DNA of 36,026 nt from Solirubrobacteraceae bacterium (GTDB lineage Bacteria > Actinomycetota > Thermoleophilia > Solirubrobacterales > Solirubrobacteraceae): positions 1 through 36,026 of the forward strand of contig JADGPP010000031.1 in NCBI GenBank assembly GCA_017882375.1, in the 5' to 3' direction. Numbering within the stretch: position 1 is the first letter of the stretch; each line of letters starts with the position of its first letter. Positions 7,131 to 15,698 of this stretch are shown piece by piece. The notes under the pieces were generated by a model. That model did no database searches. It was given only the letters and a program-made list of their open reading frames with translations, and was not told the DNA's origin. The translations under genes and the position numbers were made by a program.

Positions 7131-8441
7131 ACCCGCGCGCGCGAGCGCGCCGAACACGAGCGTCAGGACGGCCAGGTGCACGAGCGGCAGCCCGATCGAC
7201 GGCGAGGCGCCGTTGACGGCTGCGTCAAGCGCCTGCAGCGCCGCCTTGAACGGAAACACGAACGAGACCACGCCGATTGCGTCGTAGACCCCGCCGCCGA
7301 CGGCGCCGCTGGGCACGAGCGCGAGGAATGCCAGCGGCAGCGACAGCAGGAATGCCAGCAGCGACGCGGCGCGCACCTCGCGCGCGAGCGCTCCGATCGC
7401 CACGCCGAGCGCGGCGAAGCCGGCGGCGCCGAGCGCGAGCGCGGCGAGCCACAGCCCGAAGCGGCTCCAGTCGAGCGCCACGAACGCGGCGATCCCTGCG
7501 AGCATCGCCAGCGCCAGCACCAGCGAGCAGCCGGCCGCCAGCAGCGCCTTCTCGGCCAGCAGCGCCGAGCGCGACACCAGGCCGCGCACCAACCGCGCCA
7601 GCGTGTGCTCTTCGCGCTCCAGCGCAACGCCGCCCGACGCCAGCAGCACGCATACGAACATCAGCGACACGCTCACCGCCACGACCACCGCGAACGTGTT
7701 CAGCGGGGTGCGACGGCCGCTGATCAGCGTCGTCTTGACGTGGATCGGCTGGCCGATCGTCGACAGCACGTTCTTGGCAAGATTGAGGTTCTGCGAGGCA
7801 AAGCGCGCGAACGACTCGACCCGTTCCAGCGCGGCACGGTCGCCACCCGGCGCCATGCGCGCGACGATGCCGTGCAGCTCGCCGGGTATCTGGCCCAGAC
7901 CGATCAGGTCCGGCGCACCGAGCACGCCCAGGTTGCGCCCACTCAGCAGCGCGCCGATCGCCTGCGACGCGGCGCGCTGGATCTGTTCGGAGAAGCCGAT
8001 GTTGGCTTGCGCGAGCGCCGCTTCGATCTGCGACTGCACCAGCGACTGCTCCAGCGCGTTGCCGTTGTACAGCACTTCCAGCTGCGCCTGTTTGAGGCCC
8101 GACCCGACGCGCGCGGCGACGTTCGCTGGGATCACGACCGCCGCCAGCACCTTGCCCGACTTGACGTCGCCGAACGCCTTTGAGCGCGTCGGCACCTTGA
8201 CCGACTGCACCTGGTCGAAGAGCTGTTCGGCATAGCGACTGACCGGCACTCTTTCGCTGCCCACCTGCACGGTCTGCCCGGGCGGCGTCTCGTCCACGAT
8301 CGCCACCTTCGGCTTGCCCGGCCCCCGCGAGATCGCCAGCCCGATCAGCAGCGCGATCGCGATCGGGTAGACGACCAGCACGCCGACGAGCAGGCGCGAG
8401 CGGCGCAGGATCAACAGGTCCTTGAGCAGAAGCGCCTTCAT
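7113..8441 (-). CDS. ABC-2 type transporter permease
   Basis: This 442-residue integral membrane protein is the permease of an ABC exporter. One membrane segment near the N-terminus (after MKALLLKDLLILRRSRLL) is followed by a large extracytoplasmic domain of ~220 residues and then a cluster of about five to six membrane segments in the C-terminal ~190 residues, the layout of the ABC-2 / YhgE-type permeases. The ATG at 8441 shares one base with the stop of the ATPase gene (TGATG), so translation is coupled and the pair forms one transporter. An in-frame upstream extension overlaps the ATPase and is Arg-rich, so I rejected it. The substrate cannot be read from sequence; drugs, lipids or polymers are typical for the family. 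Confidence 0.88.
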   Translation of the reverse strand: MKALLLKDLLILRRSRLLVGVLVVYPIAIALLIGLAISRGPGKPKVAIVDETPPGQTVQVGSERVPVSRYAEQLFDQVQSVKVPTRSKAFGDVKSGKVLAAVVIPANVAARVGSGLKQAQLEVLYNGNALEQSLVQSQIEAALAQANIGFSEQIQRAASQAIGALLSGRNLGVLGAPDLIGLGQIPGELHGIVARMAPGGDRAALERVESFARFASQNLNLAKNVLSTIGQPIHVKTTLISGRRTPLNTFAVVVAVSVSLMFVCVLLASGGVALEREEHTLARLVRGLVSRSALLAEKALLAAGCSLVLALAMLAGIAAFVALDWSRFGLWLAALALGAAGFAALGVAIGALAREVRAASLLAFLLSLPLAFLALVPSGAVGGGVYDAIGVVSFVFPFKAALQALDAAVNGASPSIGLPLVHLAVLTLVFGALARAGLRQAD

Positions 8442-9184
8442 CAATGGCCCCGCGCGCCGAGGAACGCGACGAACGCTCCCTCGAAATCGTCGTCGGTGGC
8501 GCCGCCGCGCGCGACGAGCTCGGCCGGCGCCCCGTCGAACAGCAGCTCGCCGTCGGCCAGCACGATCGCCCGCGTCGCATACCGTCGCACCTCCCCCAGG
8601 TGGTGGGTGGAGAACAGCACGCTCGTGCCGTGCGCGGCGAGCGCGCCGACAAAGTCCCACAGTCGCGCGCGCTGTCCCGGATCAAGCGCCGAGGACGGCT
8701 CGTCGAGCGCGAGCACGTGCGGGTCCGCGAGCAGCCCGAGCGCCACGTTCACGCGCTGGCGATTGCCGCCTGAGAGGCTCTGCACGCGCTCGTCCGCGCG
8801 CTCGCCGAGACCCGTCTGCTCGAGCATCTGCGCGACCGCCGCATCCGCATCGAGGACCTCCTCCAGGCGCGCGAACAGGCGCAGGTTCTCGCGCACGGTG
8901 AGCTTGGAGTAGAGCGCCGGCTGCTGGGGTGCCCAGCCGATCTGGCCGGCGCCACCGGCGACCGCCGGCCCGCTCACGCTACCCGCGCTGGCACTCTGCG
9001 CACCGGCGATGATCGACAGCAGCGTCGTCTTGCCGGCGCCGTTGGGGCCGACCACCGCGACCAGCTCACCCGGGTGTACGTCGAAGCTCACGTCGCGCAG
9101 CGCCTCGCGCTCGCCGTAGCGCTTGGCCAGGCCACTGACGCTCAGGACCGGCTCGGCCACCGCCGTTGGGCGCGGACCCTCCAC
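8441..9184 (-). CDS. ABC transporter ATP-binding protein
   Basis: This 247-residue ATPase powers the adjacent ABC-2 permease. It shows all nucleotide-binding motifs: Walker A GPNGAGKTT (46-54), Q-loop around WAPQQPA (~84-90), signature LSGGNRQR (137-144), Walker B VLALDE (157-162) and a switch histidine in FSTHHLGEV (~197-200). The domain type is that of CcmA/NatA-like exporters. The GTG at 9184 lies 4 bp after the stop of the AI-2E family gene, so a three-gene unit (permease-like, ATPase, permease) is likely. It ends with a TGATG junction to the permease gene. Confidence 0.95.
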   Translation of the reverse strand: MEGPRPTAVAEPVLSVSGLAKRYGEREALRDVSFDVHPGELVAVVGPNGAGKTTLLSIIAGAQSASAGSVSGPAVAGGAGQIGWAPQQPALYSKLTVRENLRLFARLEEVLDADAAVAQMLEQTGLGERADERVQSLSGGNRQRVNVALGLLADPHVLALDEPSSALDPGQRARLWDFVGALAAHGTSVLFSTHHLGEVRRYATRAIVLADGELLFDGAPAELVARGGATDDDFEGAFVAFLGARGH

Positions 9185-9188
9185 GCGA

Positions 9189-10382
9189 CTACAGCAGGCT
9201 CTCGCGCGAGCGGTCCCAGGATTCGAGCGTGAGATGCCGGCTCAGATACAGCACCGTCTCGCGCAACACCGAGAGGATCGGCAACGCCAAGAGGGCACCG
9301 ACGATGCCGTCGACGTGCAGGCCGAGCAGCAGCGCGAAGATCACCAGGATCGGGTTGATCCGCAGCGTGTGGCCGAACACCTGCGGCGCGACCACGTGGC
9401 CCTCCAGCTGCTGCAGGCCGATGAACAGGGCCACCAGCCAGACGGCGGAGATCGGTTTGGTGAACAGCGCGACGAGCACCGGCGGCGCGGCGCCGAGGAT
9501 CGGGCCGATGTACGGAACCAGCTCCATCACGCCGTAGAACACGGCGAAGGCGATCGCGTACTTCTCCCCGTCGGGAAACAGCCCGACGAGGCCGAAGACG
9601 TACAGGCTTACGCCCGCCGAGGCGCCCATGATCACGCTGAACAGCAGTTGGCCACCCACGTACCGCGAGACCGCGCGCTGAACCAGGTGGGGATAGTCGT
9701 CGGCCGGCGTGCCGTCGCTCTCCGGCATCAGCCGCCGCGCGAGCTTGCCGATGCGCTCTCCGTACAACAGCATGTACACCGACAGCACGAAGACGAGGAC
9801 GAGATCGAAGATCGCGCTCGCCGCTTCGGTCAGCAGGCCGCCGCCGAAGGACGCCAGTTTGCTCGCGCTCTTGGCGATTTTGTCCTGGAAGGTCTGCAGC
9901 GCCGTTTTGCCCTGTTTGACGAGTTCCACGTGCAGGCCGCTTTTGTCGAGGCTGTTCTGCAGTGAGGCGATCTGCTTGTTGGCTTCGTCAACGAGGTGGG
10001 GCAGGTTGTTGGAGAACGTGCGCACCTGGTTGGAGATAGGGTTGGCGACCAGGAAGCCGATCCCTCCCAGCGCCAAGAAGAACCCAAGGAACACGGCCAG
10101 CACCGCCAGCCCGCGCGGAAGGTGGCGACGCTGGAGGAAGGCGACGGCCGGATTGAGGATCAACGCGATGAGGCCCGCCACGATGAACAGCAACAGCACC
10201 GGCCCCGCTGCCTTGGCCAGCGACCACACCGCCAGCACCGCCAGCGGCAGCGCGACGAGCTGGATCCAGCGCGGGACGACGGCGCGCGGCGGCTCGTCGT
10301 GGGACGCCCCGCGACCGGGCGAGTCGTCGACGAGCTTCTCCTCCTCGCCGCTCGGCGGACCTTTCTCTGGACCCTCCGTCAA
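9189..10382 (-). CDS. AI-2E family transporter (PerM-like permease)
   Basis: This ~397-residue membrane protein belongs to the AI-2E / PerM family. Features are an acidic ~45-residue cytoplasmic N-terminus, two or three closely spaced helices (~50-120), an amphipathic helical stretch, and a C-terminal bundle with the family motifs MELVPYIGPILGA and GLQQLEGHVVAPQVFGHTL. Family members move varied substrates (AI-2, Na+/H+), so the substrate here is open. The start is uncertain. I chose the TTG at 10382, with GGGAGG just upstream and a CATACT -10-like hexamer at 10403-10408. A GTG at 10448 is in frame but would overlap the divergent gene that begins at 10406. Confidence 0.88.
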   Translation of the reverse strand: MTEGPEKGPPSGEEEKLVDDSPGRGASHDEPPRAVVPRWIQLVALPLAVLAVWSLAKAAGPVLLLFIVAGLIALILNPAVAFLQRRHLPRGLAVLAVFLGFFLALGGIGFLVANPISNQVRTFSNNLPHLVDEANKQIASLQNSLDKSGLHVELVKQGKTALQTFQDKIAKSASKLASFGGGLLTEAASAIFDLVLVFVLSVYMLLYGERIGKLARRLMPESDGTPADDYPHLVQRAVSRYVGGQLLFSVIMGASAGVSLYVFGLVGLFPDGEKYAIAFAVFYGVMELVPYIGPILGAAPPVLVALFTKPISAVWLVALFIGLQQLEGHVVAPQVFGHTLRINPILVIFALLLGLHVDGIVGALLALPILSVLRETVLYLSRHLTLESWDRSRESLL

Positions 10383-10405
10383 CTGCCTCCCACCATCGCC
10401 AGAGT

Positions 10406-11269
10406 ATGGCTGAGCCTCAGGCGGCGCCCGCGGGGCGATCGGCCGCACACGGTGACTCCCAGCCGGGCGCGTCGGACGGCGCTGCGGCGCGCATCCTGTT
10501 CGTCGGCGACGTCGTCGGCGGCATCGGCCGGCGCACGCTGCTGGAGTCCCTGCCCGTGCTGCGCGAGCGCCACACGCCGACGTTCGTCGTGGTCAACGCC
10601 GAGAACATCGCCGGAGGACTCGGGATCACGCCGAAGATCGCCGACGAGCTGCTCGCGGCCGGCGTCGACGCGATCACGCTCGGCAACCACACCTATCACC
10701 GCCGCGAGATCTACCCGTACCTGGATTCCCAGCCGCGCATCTTGCGCCCGGCCAACTTCTTGCGCAGCCAGCCCGGGCACGGCACGTGCGTGGTAGAGCA
10801 CGACGGCCTGCGCCTGGGGGTCGTCAACCTCAGCGGCAATCTCTACCTGCGGGCCGGGCGCTCGGCGTTCACCGAGATCGAGGCGGCGCTGGGAGAGCTC
10901 GGCGCCGTCGACCACATCCTCGTCGACATGCACGCCGAGGCGACGTCGGAGAAGGTCGCGATGGGCTGGCACCTCGACGGCCGCGTGACAGCCGTCGTGG
11001 GAACGCACACGCACGTGCCCACAGCCGACGCGCGAGTGCTCCCGCAGGGCACCGCCTACATCACCGACGTCGGCATGACCGGGCCGCGCGGCGGCGTGAT
11101 CGGCGTCAAGCGCGAGCAGGCGATCCAGTCGCTGCTGACGCAGATGCCCGTGCGTTTCGAGACCTCCGACGAGGACCCGTGGCTGATGGGCGTGCTGATC
11201 AGCTGCTCACGGCCACGACAGGCGGATGCGATCGAGCAGATTCTGATGCCCCGTCCGCCCGGGCCCTGA
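10406..11269 (+). CDS. TIGR00282-type metallophosphoesterase (YmdB-like)
   Basis: This 287-residue cytoplasmic enzyme belongs to the YmdB group of metallophosphoesterases, of which Bacillus YmdB hydrolyses 2',3'-cyclic AMP. After a ~28-residue Ala-rich leader the metal-site motifs appear in order: FVGDVVGGIGR, VVNAENIAGGLGIT, TLGNHTYHRREI and GTHTHVPTADARVLPQGTAY followed by ITDVGMTGP. All are intact and at family spacing. The ATG at 10406 lies close to the divergent AI-2E gene. The 3' end overlaps the convergent GT-C gene by 71 bp. The physiological substrate is unknown here. Confidence 0.93.
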   Translation: MAEPQAAPAGRSAAHGDSQPGASDGAAARILFVGDVVGGIGRRTLLESLPVLRERHTPTFVVVNAENIAGGLGITPKIADELLAAGVDAITLGNHTYHRREIYPYLDSQPRILRPANFLRSQPGHGTCVVEHDGLRLGVVNLSGNLYLRAGRSAFTEIEAALGELGAVDHILVDMHAEATSEKVAMGWHLDGRVTAVVGTHTHVPTADARVLPQGTAYITDVGMTGPRGGVIGVKREQAIQSLLTQMPVRFETSDEDPWLMGVLISCSRPRQADAIEQILMPRPPGP

Positions 11270-13070
11270 CCGGAGCGCCGTAGCGCCCGAGCAGCGCGAG
11301 CATCACCAGCGGGAAGAACCACGGGATGTACAGATAGAACCAGTGGTCGATGCCCAGCTGCACGGCGACGATCACCGCCGCGCAGGCCGCGGCCAGGCCG
11401 ATCACGTCCGCTCTGCGCGGGATCACCGCGAGTGCCACCGCCAGCACGACCGCGGCGATCTGCGCGGCCTCCTGCCAGCCGCGGAGGCCGGCGTACAGGC
11501 CCCACACCGAGAACGGCGAGCCGCGGTTGGCCTGGTAGGCGAACGTCCGCTCGTAGATCGTGTGCAGCGAGTCGTGGCTGAGCGCCGGGATGCTCGCCAC
11601 CGCGCCGATCAGCACGAAGGCGAGGACGAAGCTCGCCAGTTCGCGCACGCGGGTTCGCCCACGACAACCGTCCGAGCGATCCCACAGCCCGTGCGTCGCC
11701 AGCAACGGCGCGATCGCCAGCGGGGCGAACTTCGTCAGCCCCGCCAGCACGGCGAACGCGCCGCGAGCCGGTGGACCAAGCTTCGATCGGTAGGTTGCCG
11801 CGAGCACCGCCGCGAGCACGAGCACGGCGACGAGCGTGTCGTTGGAGTTGCTCTGCAGCGAATACAACGTGAATGGGAACGCCGCCCAGGCGTACACCAG
11901 CGCGACGCCGAGGCTCGGCCCGCGCACGCGCCGCCCGATCAGGAACAGCAGCGCCATCGCGAGCAGGTCGAAGGCGATCGACGCGGCGTGCGCCGCCGGC
12001 AGGTCGTCCCACCTGCCGCTCCAGCCGAACAGCTGCTCGAACGGCACGTAGGCCTCGTAGTTGGCCGGGCCGTACGTGTCGCCATGCTCGTTGTCCGACG
12101 GCCAGTGCCCGTACAGCGGCTTGCCGTGCACGACGTGCTGCGCACCGATCACCCCGGCGTAGCCGACATCGATCACGTTGGCGTCGGTCACGTTCAGCGC
12201 GACGCGAAAGCCGATCAAGAAGACGACGGCGAGGGCCAGCCATGGGGCGGGCACCAGCAGGCGCAGCGGCCCCGGCTCGCGCCGGCGGCGACTCGGCCGA
12301 GCCAGCGCGAGCATTCGCGCGAGCAGGTACAGCAGCGGCGGGTAGACCAGCGGCACCGACTGGTAGATGCGCCCGTGGTTGAAGAACGCCAGCGACACCG
12401 AGAAGGACAGCAGCGCGAGCAGGTCGAGGTGCAGCAGCTTCAGCGGCCGGCGGAAGTCGAAGAACGCCAGCAGGAACAGCACGCACAGAGGCAGCCAGAT
12501 GTACAGCGCGTTGACGTGCCTGCCGAACGCGCCGGGGTAGCCGCGCGCCATCGTCCACGGCACCTGAAAGCCCGTCCACTGTTCGAGCACGCGCCCGGAG
12601 AGGTCGTCGAGGATGACCTGCCCGATCTCCTTCTTGCCGTTCTTGGAGAAGTAGCTGACCTGCCAGTGAAAGGGGGCCTTCAGGTACGCGCCGCCGTATG
12701 AGCCCGCGTATTTCGCGCGCACGGCCTTCATCTTCGGCAGGCGTTCGGCGATCGCCAGCACCTGGTTGGGCGACAGACGCCGGCCGGCCGGCGGCGTGTC
12801 CGACGGCGGCACGGGGACCGGGGCGTTGGGATCGGTCTGCGTCGTCGAGGTGGTCGTCGTCGAGGACGCGCTCGTCGCCGTGTTCTCGGCGCCCGGCGAC
12901 GCGCCCCGGGTCAACGTGTTGGACGTAGCCTCGCCTGGCGTGACGGTCGGTGGCGCGCCTGTCAGTTGCGCGGGCTGCGGCACGCTGCCGAGCACGTCGC
13001 CGGCCGCGTGCGCCGTCACGGGCAGCGCGAGCGAGAGCAGCAGAGCGATCGCTGTCGCGAGGCGTCGCAT
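11199..13070 (-). CDS. GT-C (GT87-like) membrane glycosyltransferase with extracytoplasmic N-terminal domain
   Basis: This 623-residue protein starts with a signal peptide (MRRLATAIALLLSLALPVTA, then HAAG), followed by a Thr/Ser/Pro-rich linker (~residues 30-95). Next is a ~75-residue domain resembling PepSY (segment VLAIAERLPKMKAVRAKY, then a hydrophilic W-x-V-S strand). About ten or eleven membrane helices follow. The first large loop carries VIDVGYAGVIGAQHVVHG and YGPANYEAY, the D-x(n)-G-x-P-x-Y pattern of GT87 polyprenyl-phosphate-mannose-dependent transferases. The donor and acceptor are unknown. The start at 13070 is supported by the signal peptide and a TACGCT -10 element 6 nt upstream. 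The 3' end overlaps the convergent metallophosphoesterase gene by 71 bp. Confidence 0.8.
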   Translation of the reverse strand: MRRLATAIALLLSLALPVTAHAAGDVLGSVPQPAQLTGAPPTVTPGEATSNTLTRGASPGAENTATSASSTTTTSTTQTDPNAPVPVPPSDTPPAGRRLSPNQVLAIAERLPKMKAVRAKYAGSYGGAYLKAPFHWQVSYFSKNGKKEIGQVILDDLSGRVLEQWTGFQVPWTMARGYPGAFGRHVNALYIWLPLCVLFLLAFFDFRRPLKLLHLDLLALLSFSVSLAFFNHGRIYQSVPLVYPPLLYLLARMLALARPSRRRREPGPLRLLVPAPWLALAVVFLIGFRVALNVTDANVIDVGYAGVIGAQHVVHGKPLYGHWPSDNEHGDTYGPANYEAYVPFEQLFGWSGRWDDLPAAHAASIAFDLLAMALLFLIGRRVRGPSLGVALVYAWAAFPFTLYSLQSNSNDTLVAVLVLAAVLAATYRSKLGPPARGAFAVLAGLTKFAPLAIAPLLATHGLWDRSDGCRGRTRVRELASFVLAFVLIGAVASIPALSHDSLHTIYERTFAYQANRGSPFSVWGLYAGLRGWQEAAQIAAVVLAVALAVIPRRADVIGLAAACAAVIVAVQLGIDHWFYLYIPWFFPLVMLALLGRYGAPVRARADGASESARSHPPVVAVSS

Positions 13071-13076
13071 CGTGCG

Positions 13077-13082
13077 AGCGTA
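13077..13082 (-). promoter_or_regulatory. Putative leaderless -10 element (TACGCT) for the GT-C gene
   Basis: TACGCT ends 6 nt before the ATG at 13070. With transcription starting 6-7 nt after the hexamer, the mRNA would begin at the start codon. There is no Shine-Dalgarno. Confidence 0.5.
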
Positions 13083-13163
13083 ACGGTCGGGCTGGCGTGC
13101 CAGGGCCGCCTGCCGATCCGCCGGCGGCGCTCGCAGCGGCGCTCGTAACACGCGCCGCGCCCC

Positions 13164-13192
13164 TTGACCGGCCGCACGGGCGCGACTAGGTT
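13164..13192 (+). promoter_or_regulatory. Sigma70-type promoter: TTGACC, 17 bp, TAGGTT
   Basis: This is the best two-box promoter in the window. The -35 TTGACC (13164-13169) and -10 TAGGTT (13187-13192) are separated by 17 bp. Transcription would begin at about 13199-13203, at or next to the GTG at 13203. This makes the in-frame TTG at 13164 (inside the -35) an unlikely start. Confidence 0.6.
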
Positions 13193-13202
13193 ACGGCGCA
13201 CG

Positions 13203-15698
13203 GTGGCCATCCTAGGCAGAGCTCTGTTTCCGTGGCGCGCGCTGCTGCTGGCCGCCGTCCTCTGCGCGCTGATCGGCGGCGTCCTCGGGGGGCTGGGCGG
13301 CGCGGGCTCGGGCGGCGCCACCCAGACCGCATCGGCGCCCGATCCGCTTACATCGCTACCGCTCGCCGCGCGGGGGCCCGTGTCGGCCGCCATCGGCGCG
13401 GGGCAGAGGGCGTTCGCCGTGCGCGCAATCGGCGACGGGGGCTTCTCGGCGCGCAACGTCCGCCAGCAGCTGGGCGCGAGCTTCACCCGCTCCGGCGCGA
13501 CGGTCCTGTCGCGCGGCCTACGCCTGTCGCTGCGCCTGCGTGCGATCGGCTACGGCGCCTCGCTGCGCCCGCTCGGCGAGGTCGCGCCCAGCGCGAGCGC
13601 CAACCGTGTCACCTACGCGCACGCGGGCGTGAGCGAGTGGTACGCGAACGGGCCGCTCGGGATCGAGCAGGGCTTCACCGTCGCACGGCGCGCCGGCGCT
13701 CGGGCCACGGGCAGCCAAGCCGAGGGCAGGCTCACGCTCGCGATGGCGCTTTCGAGCAACGCCGCCCTCTCGCTGTCGGCCGACGGCCAGAGCCTCGGGC
13801 TGGCCCGCGGCGCGAACCGGCTGCGCTACGACGGTCTCGTCGTGACCGACGCCGGCGGCCGGCGTCTGCCCAGCCGCCTGTCCCTTTCGCGCGGCGAGTT
13901 GCGCATCGGCGTCGACGCGCGCGGCGCGCGCTACCCGCTGCACGTGGACCCGTTCGTGCAGCCGGTCAAACTGACCGCCAAAGAACAGAACGGCGGCAGC
14001 AACTTGGGCCAGAGCGTCGCGATCTCGGCTGACGGCAGCACGATCCTCGTCGGCGGCCCGAGCGACGAAGAACCGGGGAAAGGCGAAATGCTCGTCGGCG
14101 CGGCGTGGGTGTTCACGCGCGCGGGCTCGAGCTGGGTGCAGCAAGGGCCGAAGCTGCGTGGCTCCGACCGCGAAGGCGAAGGCCAGTTCGGGATCAGCGT
14201 GGCGCTGTCGGCCGACGGCAACACGGCGCTGATCGGCGGGATCAACGACGCCAACGTCGGCGCGGCGTGGGTGTTCACGCGCACCGGCGGGAAATGGACC
14301 CAGCAGGGCCTGAAGCTGACGGGCGGAGGCGAAGAGACGGGCAGCGGACGCTTCGGCAAGAGCGTGGCGCTCTCGGCCGACGGCAACATGGCGCTCGTCG
14401 GTGCCTACTTCGACAAAGGCAGCACGGGTGCGGCGTGGGCGTTCAGGCGCTCCAGCTCGACCTGGAGCCCCTACGGCAAAAAGATCACGGGGGCGGGTGA
14501 GGAAGGCCCGGGCCAGTTCGGCCTGTCCGTGGCGCTCTCCTCCGACGGCAAGACGGCAATGATCGGCGGTCCGGCCGACGAAGGCTCGACCAAAGAACCG
14601 ATGGCGGGCGCGGCCTGGGCCTTCACGGACTCCGGATCGGGCTACGCCGAGCAAGGACCGAAGCTGACGTCGGGCGCCGCCAAAGGACCCGGCGAACTGG
14701 GCACGAGCGTGGCGCTCTCGGTCGACGGCAACACTGCGCTCGTCGGTGCGCCTGCGGACGGCGAAGCCGGCGGCGCGCGCGCCTACCAACGCACGGGGGC
14801 GACGTGGGCTCAGCAGGGCGCCGAGCTGAAACCGAGCGACGCCACGAGCGGCGCCGGATTCGGCACGGCCGTCGCCCTGTCGTCCGGTGCGACGACGGCA
14901 CTGATCGGCGGACCCGTCGACGCGGACGGCCCGGTCGGGGGAACCGGGCCGACGCCTTCGGGGGCCGTCTGGCAGTTCGAGCGGACAGGCAGCTCGTGGT
15001 CGCAGCAAGGCGCCAAGATCGTAGGGACGACAAGCGAAAGCGAATTCGGCGCGGCGGTGGCGCTCACGCCCGACGCGCAGCTGGCGGTGATCGGCGGCCC
15101 GATCGACAGCACGGGCGCTGTTCCGGATGCGGGGGCATTCTGGGTCTACGTGAACCCTGTCTCGGGCGAACCCGGCCACGAAGCGGTTCCGCTGATCACC
15201 TCCCCGCCGGTGGTGAGCACGGTGCCGCCCCCGGTGCGCCCGATCCTCTCGAACGTCTCCCAATCCCACGCCCGCTGGCGCACGGGCAGCGCAGCGGCCC
15301 GCCTAAGTGCGAGCGCGGGCAGCCGGACGGCGAGCGCAGCCAAGTCGAAGCCCAAGGCCAAAGTGCGCCGCCCGCCGCTCGGTACGACGTTCTCGTTCAC
15401 GCTCAACACGGCGGCGAGCGTGGAGCTCACGTTCACCCGTGCCGTGACGGGGCGCCGTGCCAAAGGCCGCTGCGTGGCCCAGAGCAAGAGCAACCGACAC
15501 AAGCCGCCGTGCAAACGGACGGTGACGCTGCCCAAGCCGCTCTCCTTCCCTGCCCATGCGGGCGCCGACAAGATCTCCTTCCAGGGAGTCGTGCCCGGCA
15601 TAAAGCTTGGGCCCGGTTCCTACACGGTCACGCTGGTAGCGACGAACGCAGGGCTCAGCTCCGCGCCCAAGTCGCTCTCGTTCACGATCGTCAGGTAG
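13203..15698 (+). CDS. Secreted or membrane-anchored FG-GAP-like repeat protein
   Basis: About 831 residues. A hydrophobic segment near the N-terminus (FPWRALLLAAVLCALIGGVL) would export or anchor it. Residues ~40-240 form a region without a recognised domain. Then come about seven ~50-60-residue repeats with the recurring pattern F-G-x-S-V-A-L-S-x-D-G-x-T-A-L-I-G-G and A-A-W-V-F-T-R, i.e. FG-GAP / integrin-alpha-like beta-propeller blades. A ~110-residue C-terminal beta domain (PLGTTFSFTLNTAASVELTF, two cysteines, ending in SLSFTIV) resembles a module seen at the end of many Thermoleophilia secreted proteins. The likely role is surface or extracellular, possibly adhesion; ligand unknown. The GTG start fits the promoter immediately upstream. 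The stop overlaps the convergent phosphodiesterase gene by 8 bp. Confidence 0.82.
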   Translation: MAILGRALFPWRALLLAAVLCALIGGVLGGLGGAGSGGATQTASAPDPLTSLPLAARGPVSAAIGAGQRAFAVRAIGDGGFSARNVRQQLGASFTRSGATVLSRGLRLSLRLRAIGYGASLRPLGEVAPSASANRVTYAHAGVSEWYANGPLGIEQGFTVARRAGARATGSQAEGRLTLAMALSSNAALSLSADGQSLGLARGANRLRYDGLVVTDAGGRRLPSRLSLSRGELRIGVDARGARYPLHVDPFVQPVKLTAKEQNGGSNLGQSVAISADGSTILVGGPSDEEPGKGEMLVGAAWVFTRAGSSWVQQGPKLRGSDREGEGQFGISVALSADGNTALIGGINDANVGAAWVFTRTGGKWTQQGLKLTGGGEETGSGRFGKSVALSADGNMALVGAYFDKGSTGAAWAFRRSSSTWSPYGKKITGAGEEGPGQFGLSVALSSDGKTAMIGGPADEGSTKEPMAGAAWAFTDSGSGYAEQGPKLTSGAAKGPGELGTSVALSVDGNTALVGAPADGEAGGARAYQRTGATWAQQGAELKPSDATSGAGFGTAVALSSGATTALIGGPVDADGPVGGTGPTPSGAVWQFERTGSSWSQQGAKIVGTTSESEFGAAVALTPDAQLAVIGGPIDSTGAVPDAGAFWVYVNPVSGEPGHEAVPLITSPPVVSTVPPPVRPILSNVSQSHARWRTGSAAARLSASAGSRTASAAKSKPKAKVRRPPLGTTFSFTLNTAASVELTFTRAVTGRRAKGRCVAQSKSNRHKPPCKRTVTLPKPLSFPAHAGADKISFQGVVPGIKLGPGSYTVTLVATNAGLSSAPKSLSFTIVR

